Below are positions 1 to 6,193 of a stretch of 12,462 nucleotides of DNA, piece after piece. A model generated the notes under the pieces. The model was not told where the DNA came from. It saw nothing but the letters and a program-made list of their open reading frames with translations, and did no database searches. Origin of the DNA: Bacteroidota bacterium (lineage in GTDB: Bacteria > Bacteroidota > Bacteroidia > Bacteroidales > UBA10428); the NCBI GenBank assembly GCA_017860375.1, contig JAGDMB010000038.1:1-12462 (forward strand). The letters are read 5' to 3'. Each line of letters begins with the position of its first letter. The first letter of the stretch is position 1. A program made the translations under genes and the position numbers.

Positions 1-174
1 TTCTGTAACGGTGTCCATCGCGGCTGAAAGAATCGGGGCATTCAGCTTTATGGAACGGGTAAGCCGTGAGGAAATGTCCACTTCTTTCGGCAGGATATCC
101 GAATAGGCTGGCACCAGCAGCACATCATCGAATGTAAGTGCCTCATTTAATATTTTTTCCGGGAGAGGAGCCAT
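1..174 (-). CDS. guaB: IMP dehydrogenase, N-terminal part (runs off the window)
   Basis: Reverse-strand reading gives 58 residues from an ATG at 174-172 that run in frame to the left edge. IMP dehydrogenase oxidises IMP to XMP with NAD+, the committed step of GMP synthesis in the cytoplasm. The visible N-terminus has the family hallmarks: LTFDDVLLVPAYSDILP at residues 13-29, then LNAPILSAAMDTVTE at residues 44-58, the start of the TIM barrel. The CBS domains and the catalytic cysteine loop lie outside the window. The start is the only ATG that gives the usual short lead (about 12 residues) before the LTFDDVLL motif. The gene diverges from recQ across a 167-base gap. Identification is from motifs; I see nothing odd in the visible part. 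Confidence 0.94.
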   Translation of the reverse strand, partial: MAPLPEKILNEALTFDDVLLVPAYSDILPKEVDISSRLTRSIKLNAPILSAAMDTVTE

Positions 175-200
175 AAATTGATACTTAAAATTAAATGGTG

Positions 201-208
201 CGAAATTA
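201..208 (-). promoter_or_regulatory. possible -7 promoter box for guaB
   Basis: On the minus strand this reads TAATTTCG, one mismatch from the Bacteroidetes -7 consensus TAnnTTTG. It ends 26 bases before the guaB ATG, similar to the spacing of the exact boxes before the DUF5063 gene, the kinase and rel. No TTTG-like -33 element is visible at the expected distance, so this is only a candidate. Confidence 0.35.
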
Positions 209-341
209 CAAAAATTTGAAGTAATATTGATTTTTAAAAAGAAATTATCCCGCAAATGCGGTTGTTTACAGGAAGACCTGTAGATCAGGGCTTTGAATCG
301 GGCCCTGTGCCGTTATTTCCGTATAAGCCACGGGTTAAACC

Positions 342-2252
342 ATGAAAGATTACCGGCAAATAGTGAAGGATCACTGGGGCTATATATCCTTTCGGCCCAT
401 GCAGGAAGAGATCATACAATCCGTACTGGAAGGAAAAGATACCCTGGGTCTCATGCCCACCGGGGGAGGAAAATCTCTTACATTTCAGGTGCCTGCCCTT
501 GCCATGGAAGGTATCTGCATTGTGATAACCCCGCTCATCGCCCTGATGCGCGACCAGGTGGAAAACCTGAAGAAGAAACAGATCAAGGCGCTGGCCATCC
601 ATTCGGGACTGACGCGCGACGAGATCGACATTGCCCTGAACAACTGCCTTTATGGCGACTACAAATTCCTGTATCTGTCTCCGGAGAGACTGGCTACGGA
701 AATATTCAGGGTCCGCGTTCAGGAAATGAATGTAAACCTGATCACGGTCGATGAAGCACACTGTATATCGCACTGGGGATATGATTTCCGGCCTTCTTAT
801 CTGAAGATTGCTGAACTCAGAAGCCTTTTGCCGGGTGTTCCCGTGCTGGCACTCACAGCCACCGCCACTTCAGTTGTTGTGGACGATATACAGGACAAGC
901 TTCTGTTCCGGAGCAAAAATGTTTTTAAAAGCAGCTTTTTCCGTGAGAACCTTATTTATGCCGTGAAGGCAACTGAAAACAAGGATGCTGACGTGAAGGA
1001 ACTGGTAAAGAAAATAAACGGAAGCGGCATTGTATATGTCAGGAGCCGTAAAAAATGCATGGATCTGTCATCCCTGCTGACCCGGCAGGGGGTGTCGGCA
1101 AGTTTCTATCATGCCGGACTGCCTTATGAACAACGGTCTGACCGGCAGATGGGCTGGACCATTGGAAAAACAAGGATAATGGTTGCGACCAATGCCTTCG
1201 GAATGGGTATTGATAAGCCCGACGTCCGGTTTGTGATCCATGCTGATCTCCCCGATTCACCGGAATCCTATTTTCAGGAGGCCGGCCGTGCCGGACGCGA
1301 TGGCAAACGCGCGTTCGCTGTTTTGTTGTTTTCTCCGGAAGACCGTCTGACGGCCGAACAACGGTTTCGCTCCAATTTTCCGGATCTCGAAACCATTAAG
1401 AAAGTGTATACCGCCCTGGGAAATTTTCTGGGTGTTCCCATCGGAGGAGGCAAGGGCGCCGTATATGATTTTTCCATTTCCGACTTTGGCTCGGCTTTCA
1501 AAATTGACCTCCATGCCGCCTTCAGCAGCCTGAAGATCCTTGAAAGAGAAGGCTATATAGAACTGACCGAAGAAATCAACAGCCCCTCGCGCCTTAAATT
1601 TGTACCCGGACGCGATGACCTGTACAAATTTCAGATGGCCAACGCCTCCTTTGATACTTTTATTAAACTGATATTGCGTTCCTATACCGGGGTTTTCAAT
1701 GAATATACCGTGATTGATGAGAACTCCCTGGCCCGGAAAGCCTCCGTGGACCTCGATGTGGTGATGCAATACCTTATCAAGCTCAGCCAACTGGGGATCA
1801 TAAAATATGTGAAACAGAAAAGAACGCCCATGGTTGTCTATATCGAGGAAAGACTGGATGAGAAATCGCTGTATATTTCAAAGGAAAACTATAAACTGAG
1901 AAAGGAACGGTATTGGGAGAGGACCGAAGCGATGCTGAACTATGCATCATCCCTGGAAATATGCAGAAGTCAGCAGCTGTTGCAGTACTTTGGTGAGAGC
2001 GGTTCGGAGGCATGCGGTGTATGCGATGCATGCAAAAGAAGAAAAGAAAAGGAATTGCAGCAGGAAGAATTTGATTTGATACGGGATGAGGTAAAAGGGA
2101 TCCTGGCGCTTGAACCGGTGCGACCTGATGACCTCCTGAACCGGGTTGCCTTCAGCCGCGAAAAGGTCATACAAGTCATTCAGTGGTTGCTGGATAATAA
2201 CCTCGCTGCTTATACCGAAGATCAGAAACTGATGCTGACGAAAAACAAATAA
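342..2252 (+). CDS. recQ: RecQ-family ATP-dependent DNA helicase, variant domain order
   Basis: A 636-residue superfamily 2 helicase expected to unwind DNA 3' to 5' in recombination and fork repair. Visible motifs: the aromatic-rich lead FRPMQEEII (17-25), Walker A PTGGGKS (39-45, K44), the DEAH box (137-140), LTATAT (171-176), and the arginine-finger region QEAGRAGRDG (312-321). A RecQ zinc module is present at C541, C558, C561 and C564, with the same 17-3-3 spacing as E. coli RecQ. Here it lies about 220 residues after motif VI instead of about 55, so some 170 extra residues are inserted. About 70 winged-helix-like residues follow it, and there is no HRDC domain. An in-frame TAA just upstream (336-338) supports the ATG at 342. 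The gene diverges from guaB. Family membership is secure; cellular role is inferred. Confidence 0.95.
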   Translation: MKDYRQIVKDHWGYISFRPMQEEIIQSVLEGKDTLGLMPTGGGKSLTFQVPALAMEGICIVITPLIALMRDQVENLKKKQIKALAIHSGLTRDEIDIALNNCLYGDYKFLYLSPERLATEIFRVRVQEMNVNLITVDEAHCISHWGYDFRPSYLKIAELRSLLPGVPVLALTATATSVVVDDIQDKLLFRSKNVFKSSFFRENLIYAVKATENKDADVKELVKKINGSGIVYVRSRKKCMDLSSLLTRQGVSASFYHAGLPYEQRSDRQMGWTIGKTRIMVATNAFGMGIDKPDVRFVIHADLPDSPESYFQEAGRAGRDGKRAFAVLLFSPEDRLTAEQRFRSNFPDLETIKKVYTALGNFLGVPIGGGKGAVYDFSISDFGSAFKIDLHAAFSSLKILEREGYIELTEEINSPSRLKFVPGRDDLYKFQMANASFDTFIKLILRSYTGVFNEYTVIDENSLARKASVDLDVVMQYLIKLSQLGIIKYVKQKRTPMVVYIEERLDEKSLYISKENYKLRKERYWERTEAMLNYASSLEICRSQQLLQYFGESGSEACGVCDACKRRKEKELQQEEFDLIRDEVKGILALEPVRPDDLLNRVAFSREKVIQVIQWLLDNNLAAYTEDQKLMLTKNK

Positions 2253-2315
2253 CCGGAGTCCAGAGCCAGGAACCAGGAGCCAAGACAAAAGATAACGACA
2301 AGGGATAAGCGACAA
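2253..2315. repeat. degenerate 7-bp-period purine-rich tandem tract
   Basis: Starting directly after the recQ stop, about nine 7-base steps can be laid out, among them CCAGAGC, CAGGAAC, CAGGAGC, CAAGACA, GGGATAA and GCGACAA. The 5' half is conserved (CAGGARC) and the 3' half decays. The strand is almost free of T. It differs in unit and period from the 8-bp arrays later in the window. No open reading frame or RNA structure is apparent. Function is unknown. Confidence 0.5.
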
Positions 2316-2328
2316 ATATGCCTCTGTG

Positions 2329-2360
2329 GTATCTTTGATACATTTAGTATAAATTTACTA
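2329..2360 (+). promoter_or_regulatory. two small inverted repeats with a possible distal promoter box
   Basis: GTATC-TTT-GATAC (2329-2341) and TAGTA-TAAATT-TACTA (2345-2360) are two perfect 5-bp-arm palindromes placed 3 bases apart. The first contains TATCTTTG (2330-2337), an exact match to the Bacteroidetes -7 consensus. This could be a second, distal promoter for the DUF5063 gene with an operator-like neighbour. Arms this short in AT-rich DNA also arise by chance. Confidence 0.3.
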
Positions 2361-2406
2361 CAGGATTTCGCTGGAACGAAAAACCTGCATTGCATAAATT
2401 AACCGC

Positions 2407-2414
2407 TATATTTG
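2407..2414 (+). promoter_or_regulatory. -7 promoter box (TAnnTTTG) for the DUF5063 operon
   Basis: TATATTTG matches the Bacteroidetes primary-sigma -7 box exactly and ends 30 bases before the chosen ATG at 2445. A TTG at 2390-2392 is closer than a -33 element should be (14-base gap), so the -33 part is uncertain. The last three bases of this box are an in-frame TTG that makes the gene appear to start at 2412. Reading it as promoter argues for the ATG at 2445. Confidence 0.55.
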
Positions 2415-2444
2415 CAGTACGATGAAGGATCAAAACAAATCGGT

Positions 2445-3047
2445 ATGGAAGATCTAAAGGGCATACAGGTAAAGGAATACATTACGGCCGCCAGGGATTA
2501 TTGTGCATTTATTGATGAAGCCGCTTCCTTCAAGCCTGTTGAATTGTTCGAATCCCTGCAAAATCTTTTGGCACAGGTGTATTCAAAAACAGCACTGATC
2601 AGAAAGCCCAAATACTGTTATGAAGATCTGCCCCAGAAGTTCGTTCAGGATACCGAATATGCACTTATCCACGACCGGCTGCAGGGCATCATTGTGAAGT
2701 TCAACGGAACCGGTTCCCTGAAAGGGAAAAGCAACAGTATGGATATAATCAGTTTTAGCCTTGCTGAAGCCCTGACCGATATATACCAGGAGCTGAAGGA
2801 TTCCTATAAATTGTACGAGGTAGGCCTCACACAGGCTATGAATGATGCGATCTGGAGCAGCCGCGACAATTTTGAAAAACAATGGGGGCTGCAGCTTATT
2901 GAGACCCTTCAATCGATGCATCAGTTATTATACGGGCATAAGCTTACCACAAGCCAGCTTGAATTCGATGAAGATAATGATGAACCGGAAGAAAAGGACG
3001 AAAGCTGGTTTTCCGAAGAAGATGACATCCCGAATGATGAAGAGTGA
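2445..3047 (+). CDS. DUF5063 domain protein of unknown function
   Basis: A 200-residue, mostly helical, soluble protein with no signal peptide or membrane segment. The body (about 1-165) resembles the DUF5063 family, small Bacteroidota proteins that I recall being encoded next to a 3'-5' exonuclease and an rRNA methyltransferase, as here. The C-terminus (about 175-200) is strongly acidic: runs of D and E, including DEDNDEPEEKDE and SEEDD. No catalytic motif is apparent. The start is placed at ATG 2445, because the only upstream in-frame start, TTG 2412, sits inside the -7 box. The gene overlaps the exonuclease start by 14 bases, which suggests translational coupling and a shared task, possibly as an accessory to the nuclease or in RNA metabolism; that role is inference. 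The family assignment is from memory of length and context, not a search. Confidence 0.78.
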   Translation: MEDLKGIQVKEYITAARDYCAFIDEAASFKPVELFESLQNLLAQVYSKTALIRKPKYCYEDLPQKFVQDTEYALIHDRLQGIIVKFNGTGSLKGKSNSMDIISFSLAEALTDIYQELKDSYKLYEVGLTQAMNDAIWSSRDNFEKQWGLQLIETLQSMHQLLYGHKLTTSQLEFDEDNDEPEEKDESWFSEEDDIPNDEE

Positions 3048-3633
3048 ACAGGAATTTCTGCGTTCCATTGAAAAGGACCACATCCAGAGCCTTCCTTTGA
3101 AGAGCTTTGAAGGAGAGATCCATCTTGTGGATGCTCCGGGGAAGTTTTCATCCGTGAAAACGTTGCTGAAAGGCTGTCCTGAATTCGGGTTTGACACCGA
3201 AACGCGGCCGACCTTCCGGAAAGGAAAAAGCAATAAAGTTGCATTGCTTCAGCTTGCTACACGTGAACATGCCTTTGTATTCCGCATAAACCGGACGGGA
3301 ATACCTGATTTTGTGAAGGATATCCTCGAGAATCCAACAATAATAAAGGTCGGAGTGGCCATACACGATGACGTGAAATCCCTGAATCTTATCAAGCCCA
3401 TGAAACCGGACGGCTTCATCGATCTGCAGCAGCTTGTTGCCCGCTTCAATATTGAAGACAAGGGGCTGAAGAAACTTACAGCCAATATCCTGGGATTCAG
3501 AATATCGAAACGGTACCAGACCTCAAACTGGGAAGAGGATGTATTATCGTTACCCCAGCTTGAATATGCAGCCACGGATGCCTGGGTATGTTACGAAATT
3601 TACCGCCGGCTTCAGGATATCCGGGAGAACTAA
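3034..3633 (+). CDS. DEDDy-type 3'-5' exonuclease domain protein
   Basis: About 199 residues forming one RNase D / WRN-like 3'-5' exonuclease domain. This family removes nucleotides from 3' ends using two metal ions held by four acidic residues. Exo I is GFDTET (D54, E56), Exo II is VGVAIHDDVKSL (D112 or D113), and Exo III is YAATD (Y178, D182), which makes it DEDDy. The family-typical SNWE (164-167) is also present. There is no HRDC or helicase domain, so it is a stand-alone nuclease. DNA versus RNA preference cannot be told. The start is uncertain: ATGs at 3022, 3034 and 3037 are all in frame. I chose 3034, which overlaps the end of the DUF5063 gene by 14 bases. The rRNA methyltransferase follows after 35 bases, so the three genes are probably co-transcribed. 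Confidence 0.9.
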   Translation: MMKSEQEFLRSIEKDHIQSLPLKSFEGEIHLVDAPGKFSSVKTLLKGCPEFGFDTETRPTFRKGKSNKVALLQLATREHAFVFRINRTGIPDFVKDILENPTIIKVGVAIHDDVKSLNLIKPMKPDGFIDLQQLVARFNIEDKGLKKLTANILGFRISKRYQTSNWEEDVLSLPQLEYAATDAWVCYEIYRRLQDIREN

Positions 3634-3668
3634 TACAAATGGCTTAACCCGTATTATCCGCCGGTACC

Positions 3669-4856
3669 ATGGAGAATCCTGTAAAAATAATCCTGAAAAA
3701 GGGAAAGGAGCAATCGGTCAAGAGGCTTCATCCCTGGATCTTTTCAGGGGCCATTCGGAAAATTTACGGCTCTCCTTCGGAAGGGGATATTGTTGAGGTG
3801 TTTTCCGACCTTGATGAATACCTTGCCACAGGACATTACCAGATTGGCTCCATTTCGGTACGCATTTTTTCTTTTGATCGCGGCGAACCGGATTTTGCTT
3901 TCTGGAGTGCCAAAATAGAAAAAGCATACCGCCTGCGTCAGCAACTGCAGCTTGCCGGCAACTCCCAAACCAATGTATACCGGCTTGTGAACGCGGAGGG
4001 TGATGAGTTGCCCGGCCTTATCATTGACTATTACAATGGCATTGCCGTTATGCAGATGCATTCCATAGGAATGTACAGGATCAGGGAACAGCTCTCGGAA
4101 ATTCTCACCCGACTGTATGGAAATCACCTGTACGCCGTATACGACAAGAGTGAATCCACCATCCCGCGCAAAGCCGGATTGGAGGTTAAGAATGATTTTC
4201 TCCTGGGTGATCAGCACCTTGCAACTGTCACAGAAAACGGCTGTACTTTCAGGGTCGATGTGAAGGAAGGGCAGAAGACCGGTTTTTTCATTGATCAGCG
4301 CGATAACCGGAACCTGCTTTCAGCTTATTGTCGGGGTAAAGAAGTATTGAATGTCTTTAGCTATACGGGAGGTTTTTCAGTTTATGCTGCCAGAAACCAT
4401 GCCTCCCTCGTGCATTCTGTTGACAGCTCAGCCCCGGCGATCGAGTTAACCGATAAAAATATGGCCCTGAATGATATACCCTCCGGTGTCCACCAATCAT
4501 TTTGCACCGATGCCTTTTCCTACCTCAGGGAGATTAAAGATCGGTATGACCTGATCATCCTTGATCCTCCGGCCTTTGCAAAGCATAACGATGCCCTGAA
4601 AAATGCCCTCCAGGCATATAAGCGAATCAATCAGGCAGCCATAGAACAACTCAGGCCAGGAGGGATCCTTTTTACGTTTTCCTGTTCACAGGTGGTATCC
4701 AGGGAAAACTTCAGAAAATCTGTCTTTGCCGCTGCTGCCAACGCGCGCAGGAGTGTCGCCATCCTGCATCAGCTCACCCAGGCGCCCGATCATCCGGTAA
4801 GTATTTTTCATCCCGAAGGCGAGTACCTGAAAGGACTGGTCTTGTATATTGCCTGA
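3669..4856 (+). CDS. rlmI: class I SAM-dependent 23S rRNA methyltransferase, RlmI type
   Basis: 395 residues, nearly the same length as E. coli RlmI (396), which makes m5C1962 in 23S rRNA. An N-terminal PUA RNA-binding domain (about 3-75) carries the RLHPWIFSGAI motif (19-29). A middle domain (about 80-190) is followed by the family signature GQKTGFFIDQRDNR (201-214). The Rossmann methyltransferase domain has the SAM site VLNVFSYTGGFSVYA (226-240), motif IV DLIILDPPAF (294-303), and motif VI FSCSQ with the likely catalytic C339. It ends with the typical GEYLKGL near the C-terminus. It is the third gene of the DUF5063–exonuclease group. The exact target base in this organism is inferred from the family; related COG1092 members could modify a different position. 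Confidence 0.92.
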   Translation: MENPVKIILKKGKEQSVKRLHPWIFSGAIRKIYGSPSEGDIVEVFSDLDEYLATGHYQIGSISVRIFSFDRGEPDFAFWSAKIEKAYRLRQQLQLAGNSQTNVYRLVNAEGDELPGLIIDYYNGIAVMQMHSIGMYRIREQLSEILTRLYGNHLYAVYDKSESTIPRKAGLEVKNDFLLGDQHLATVTENGCTFRVDVKEGQKTGFFIDQRDNRNLLSAYCRGKEVLNVFSYTGGFSVYAARNHASLVHSVDSSAPAIELTDKNMALNDIPSGVHQSFCTDAFSYLREIKDRYDLIILDPPAFAKHNDALKNALQAYKRINQAAIEQLRPGGILFTFSCSQVVSRENFRKSVFAAAANARRSVAILHQLTQAPDHPVSIFHPEGEYLKGLVLYIA

Positions 4857-4880
4857 CTTTTTTATTTATTAAAGTACCGT

Positions 4881-4888
4881 TATCTTTG
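4881..4888 (+). promoter_or_regulatory. -7 promoter box (TAnnTTTG) for the histidine kinase
   Basis: TATCTTTG is an exact Bacteroidetes -7 box, 18 bases before the ATG at 4907. About 19 bases upstream lies only a T-rich run (from about 4858), a weak -33 candidate. As with the box at 2407, its TTG (4886-4888) is in frame with the gene and mimics a start codon. The box implies the kinase is transcribed separately from rlmI. Confidence 0.5.
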
Positions 4889-4906
4889 TACCTTATTATC
4901 CATCCC

Positions 4907-6085
4907 ATGGCGAAAAAGGCAACAACAAAAAGACCAACGTCCATTGGCACCTCACCTGTAGCAGGTGAAAGTCAATTCCTGAAAGCCAAACCCTTTATTG
5001 AAGATCCTTACAAAAGCTTCCTGGAGGATTTCCAGGGGATTGCCTACCGCATGGACCCCCGGTGGAAGCCTGTATTTTTTCATGGCGCGGTAAAACAGAT
5101 CACGGGATACGGAGAAAAGGATTTGCTGAACCTGAAACCTGACTGGTTTGATATTGTTCATCCGGATGATCTGCCTGAGCTGAGAAAAAAATACCGTTCA
5201 CAGAAATTTCGCAAGCATGGTTTTAAAGCACAGCGGGAATACAGGATCCTGACAAAAAAGGGAGATCAGCGCTGGATTAACGATTCCATTCAGAGTGTTT
5301 TCGATGAATCGGGGAAACTGATTTATATTGAAGGAGTGATCTTCGACCTGACCGAAAGAAAACTTGCGGAGGAGCGGTTACGGAAATCCGAGGCAAAGTA
5401 CCGCGAACTTTCTGAACAACTCGCGGAGACCAATAACCTGAAAGATCTGTTGCTCGATGTCATAACGCATGACCTGCGCAATGCCGCAGGGAATATATTT
5501 GGTTTTACGAACCTGCTGAAAGAACTGAACCCGAATCTTGAGTTTGTGAATAACATAGAGACCTCCAGCCTGGCGCTGCTCAATGTGATTGACAATGCAT
5601 CGACGCTGGCCAAGATCAGCGCGGGAGAAAAAATTGATATGTTTCCATTGGATCTTACCGAAACCATAAAGGATTCCCTTCAGGAATTCGGCCCTTTGGG
5701 CAGCAAGGGACTGGTGGAAATCAAAGCCAGGCTGCAGGAAAAACTTATGGTAAAGGCCAATCCCATCATTTCGCAGGTATTTAAGAATTACCTCAGCAAT
5801 GCCATTAAATATGCCTTTGAGGGACTTATTGTAATTGTTGAAGCGCAAAAAGAGGGAGAAGATATTAAAGTAAGTGTGAAGGATTTCGGGAATACTATTC
5901 CGGAGGAAAACCGGAAGATGATCTTTGAACGAAGGGTCACCCTTGACAGGTCGAAAAAACTCAGCAGCGGACTTGGACTGGCCATTGTGAAAAAAATCGC
6001 GGATATTCATGATGCGAAAGTCTGGGTCGAACCTAACCATCCCACGGGCAATGTTTTCTGCCTGCGATTAAAAGCCATGGAGTAG
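4907..6085 (+). CDS. soluble PAS-domain sensor histidine kinase, orphan
   Basis: 392 residues with no signal peptide or membrane helix, so a cytoplasmic sensor. One PAS domain (about 40-150) ends in a PAC-like GVIFDLTERK (143-152). A charged coiled-coil linker (153-185) leads into the dimerisation/phosphoacceptor helix, with H188 in ITHDLRN. The ATPase domain has the N box NYLSNAIKY (294-302), a G1 box read as DFGNT (326-330), and the G2 box SGLGLAIVKK (354-363). The second glycine of the usual DxGxG is replaced by T330; the other ATP-site motifs are intact, so activity is still likely. No response regulator or receiver domain lies nearby, so the partner and signal are unknown. The ATG at 4907 is preferred over TTG 4886, which lies in the -7 box. 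Confidence 0.9.
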   Translation: MAKKATTKRPTSIGTSPVAGESQFLKAKPFIEDPYKSFLEDFQGIAYRMDPRWKPVFFHGAVKQITGYGEKDLLNLKPDWFDIVHPDDLPELRKKYRSQKFRKHGFKAQREYRILTKKGDQRWINDSIQSVFDESGKLIYIEGVIFDLTERKLAEERLRKSEAKYRELSEQLAETNNLKDLLLDVITHDLRNAAGNIFGFTNLLKELNPNLEFVNNIETSSLALLNVIDNASTLAKISAGEKIDMFPLDLTETIKDSLQEFGPLGSKGLVEIKARLQEKLMVKANPIISQVFKNYLSNAIKYAFEGLIVIVEAQKEGEDIKVSVKDFGNTIPEENRKMIFERRVTLDRSKKLSSGLGLAIVKKIADIHDAKVWVEPNHPTGNVFCLRLKAME

Positions 6086-6090
6086 AAGAA

Positions 6091-6140
6091 GTTTACAAAT
6101 TGACAGGTGATAGATTAACAGATTGACAGATTAACAGATT
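6091..6140 (-). repeat. 8-bp tandem repeat array, unit GATTAACA on the + strand
   Basis: Clean copies are GATTAACA (6113-6120), GATTGACA (6121-6128), GATTAACA (6129-6136) and a half copy GATT (6137-6140). They are preceded by decayed units: GTTTACA (6091-6097), AATTGACA (6098-6105) and a 7-base GGTGATA (6106-6112). The unit is the exact reverse complement of the TGTTAATC unit at 12254-12340. It begins 5 bases after the kinase stop and ends 53 bases before the tex ATG. Strand is given relative to the second array. Confidence 0.75.
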
Positions 6141-6155
6141 TGCACCCGTCACCTG
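6104..6155. repeat. 7-bp inverted repeat enclosing the 8-bp array
   Basis: CAGGTGA (6104-6110) and TCACCTG (6149-6155) are perfect reverse complements separated by 38 bases that hold the clean copies of the tandem array. In a transcript reading into tex this could form a long-loop stem in the leader. The loop is long for a stable hairpin and there is no T-run, so it is not called a terminator. Confidence 0.35.
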
Positions 6156-6193
6156 ACGATCCTTATTGCGCACTGAACACACATTGTATTTTT

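Noticed and set aside
252..283. small hairpins in the guaB–recQ gap (CCGC-AAAT-GCGG and ACAGG-AAGA-CCTGT)
   Set aside because: Arms of 4-5 bases are expected by chance; no T-run or known regulatory motif is attached.
293..754. 153-codon plus-strand ORF in another frame of recQ
   Set aside because: It overlaps the helicase Walker A and DEAH coding region; the composition is typical of an off-frame reading.
285..773. 162-codon minus-strand ORF opposite the 5' part of recQ
   Set aside because: It lies almost wholly antisense to a clear helicase gene, has no recognisable domain, and is a shadow frame.
4835..4870. possible terminator after rlmI (T-rich run at 4858-4870)
   Set aside because: The T-run is present but no convincing GC-rich stem precedes it; AAGGACTGGTCTT pairs only weakly.
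5378..6040. 220-codon minus-strand ORF opposite the histidine kinase
   Set aside because: The longest antisense frame, but fully inside the kinase gene, without motifs or a ribosome site.
6091..6140. array considered as a CRISPR
   Set aside because: The 8-base head-to-tail units have no spacers and no cas genes are nearby; it is a simple tandem repeat.
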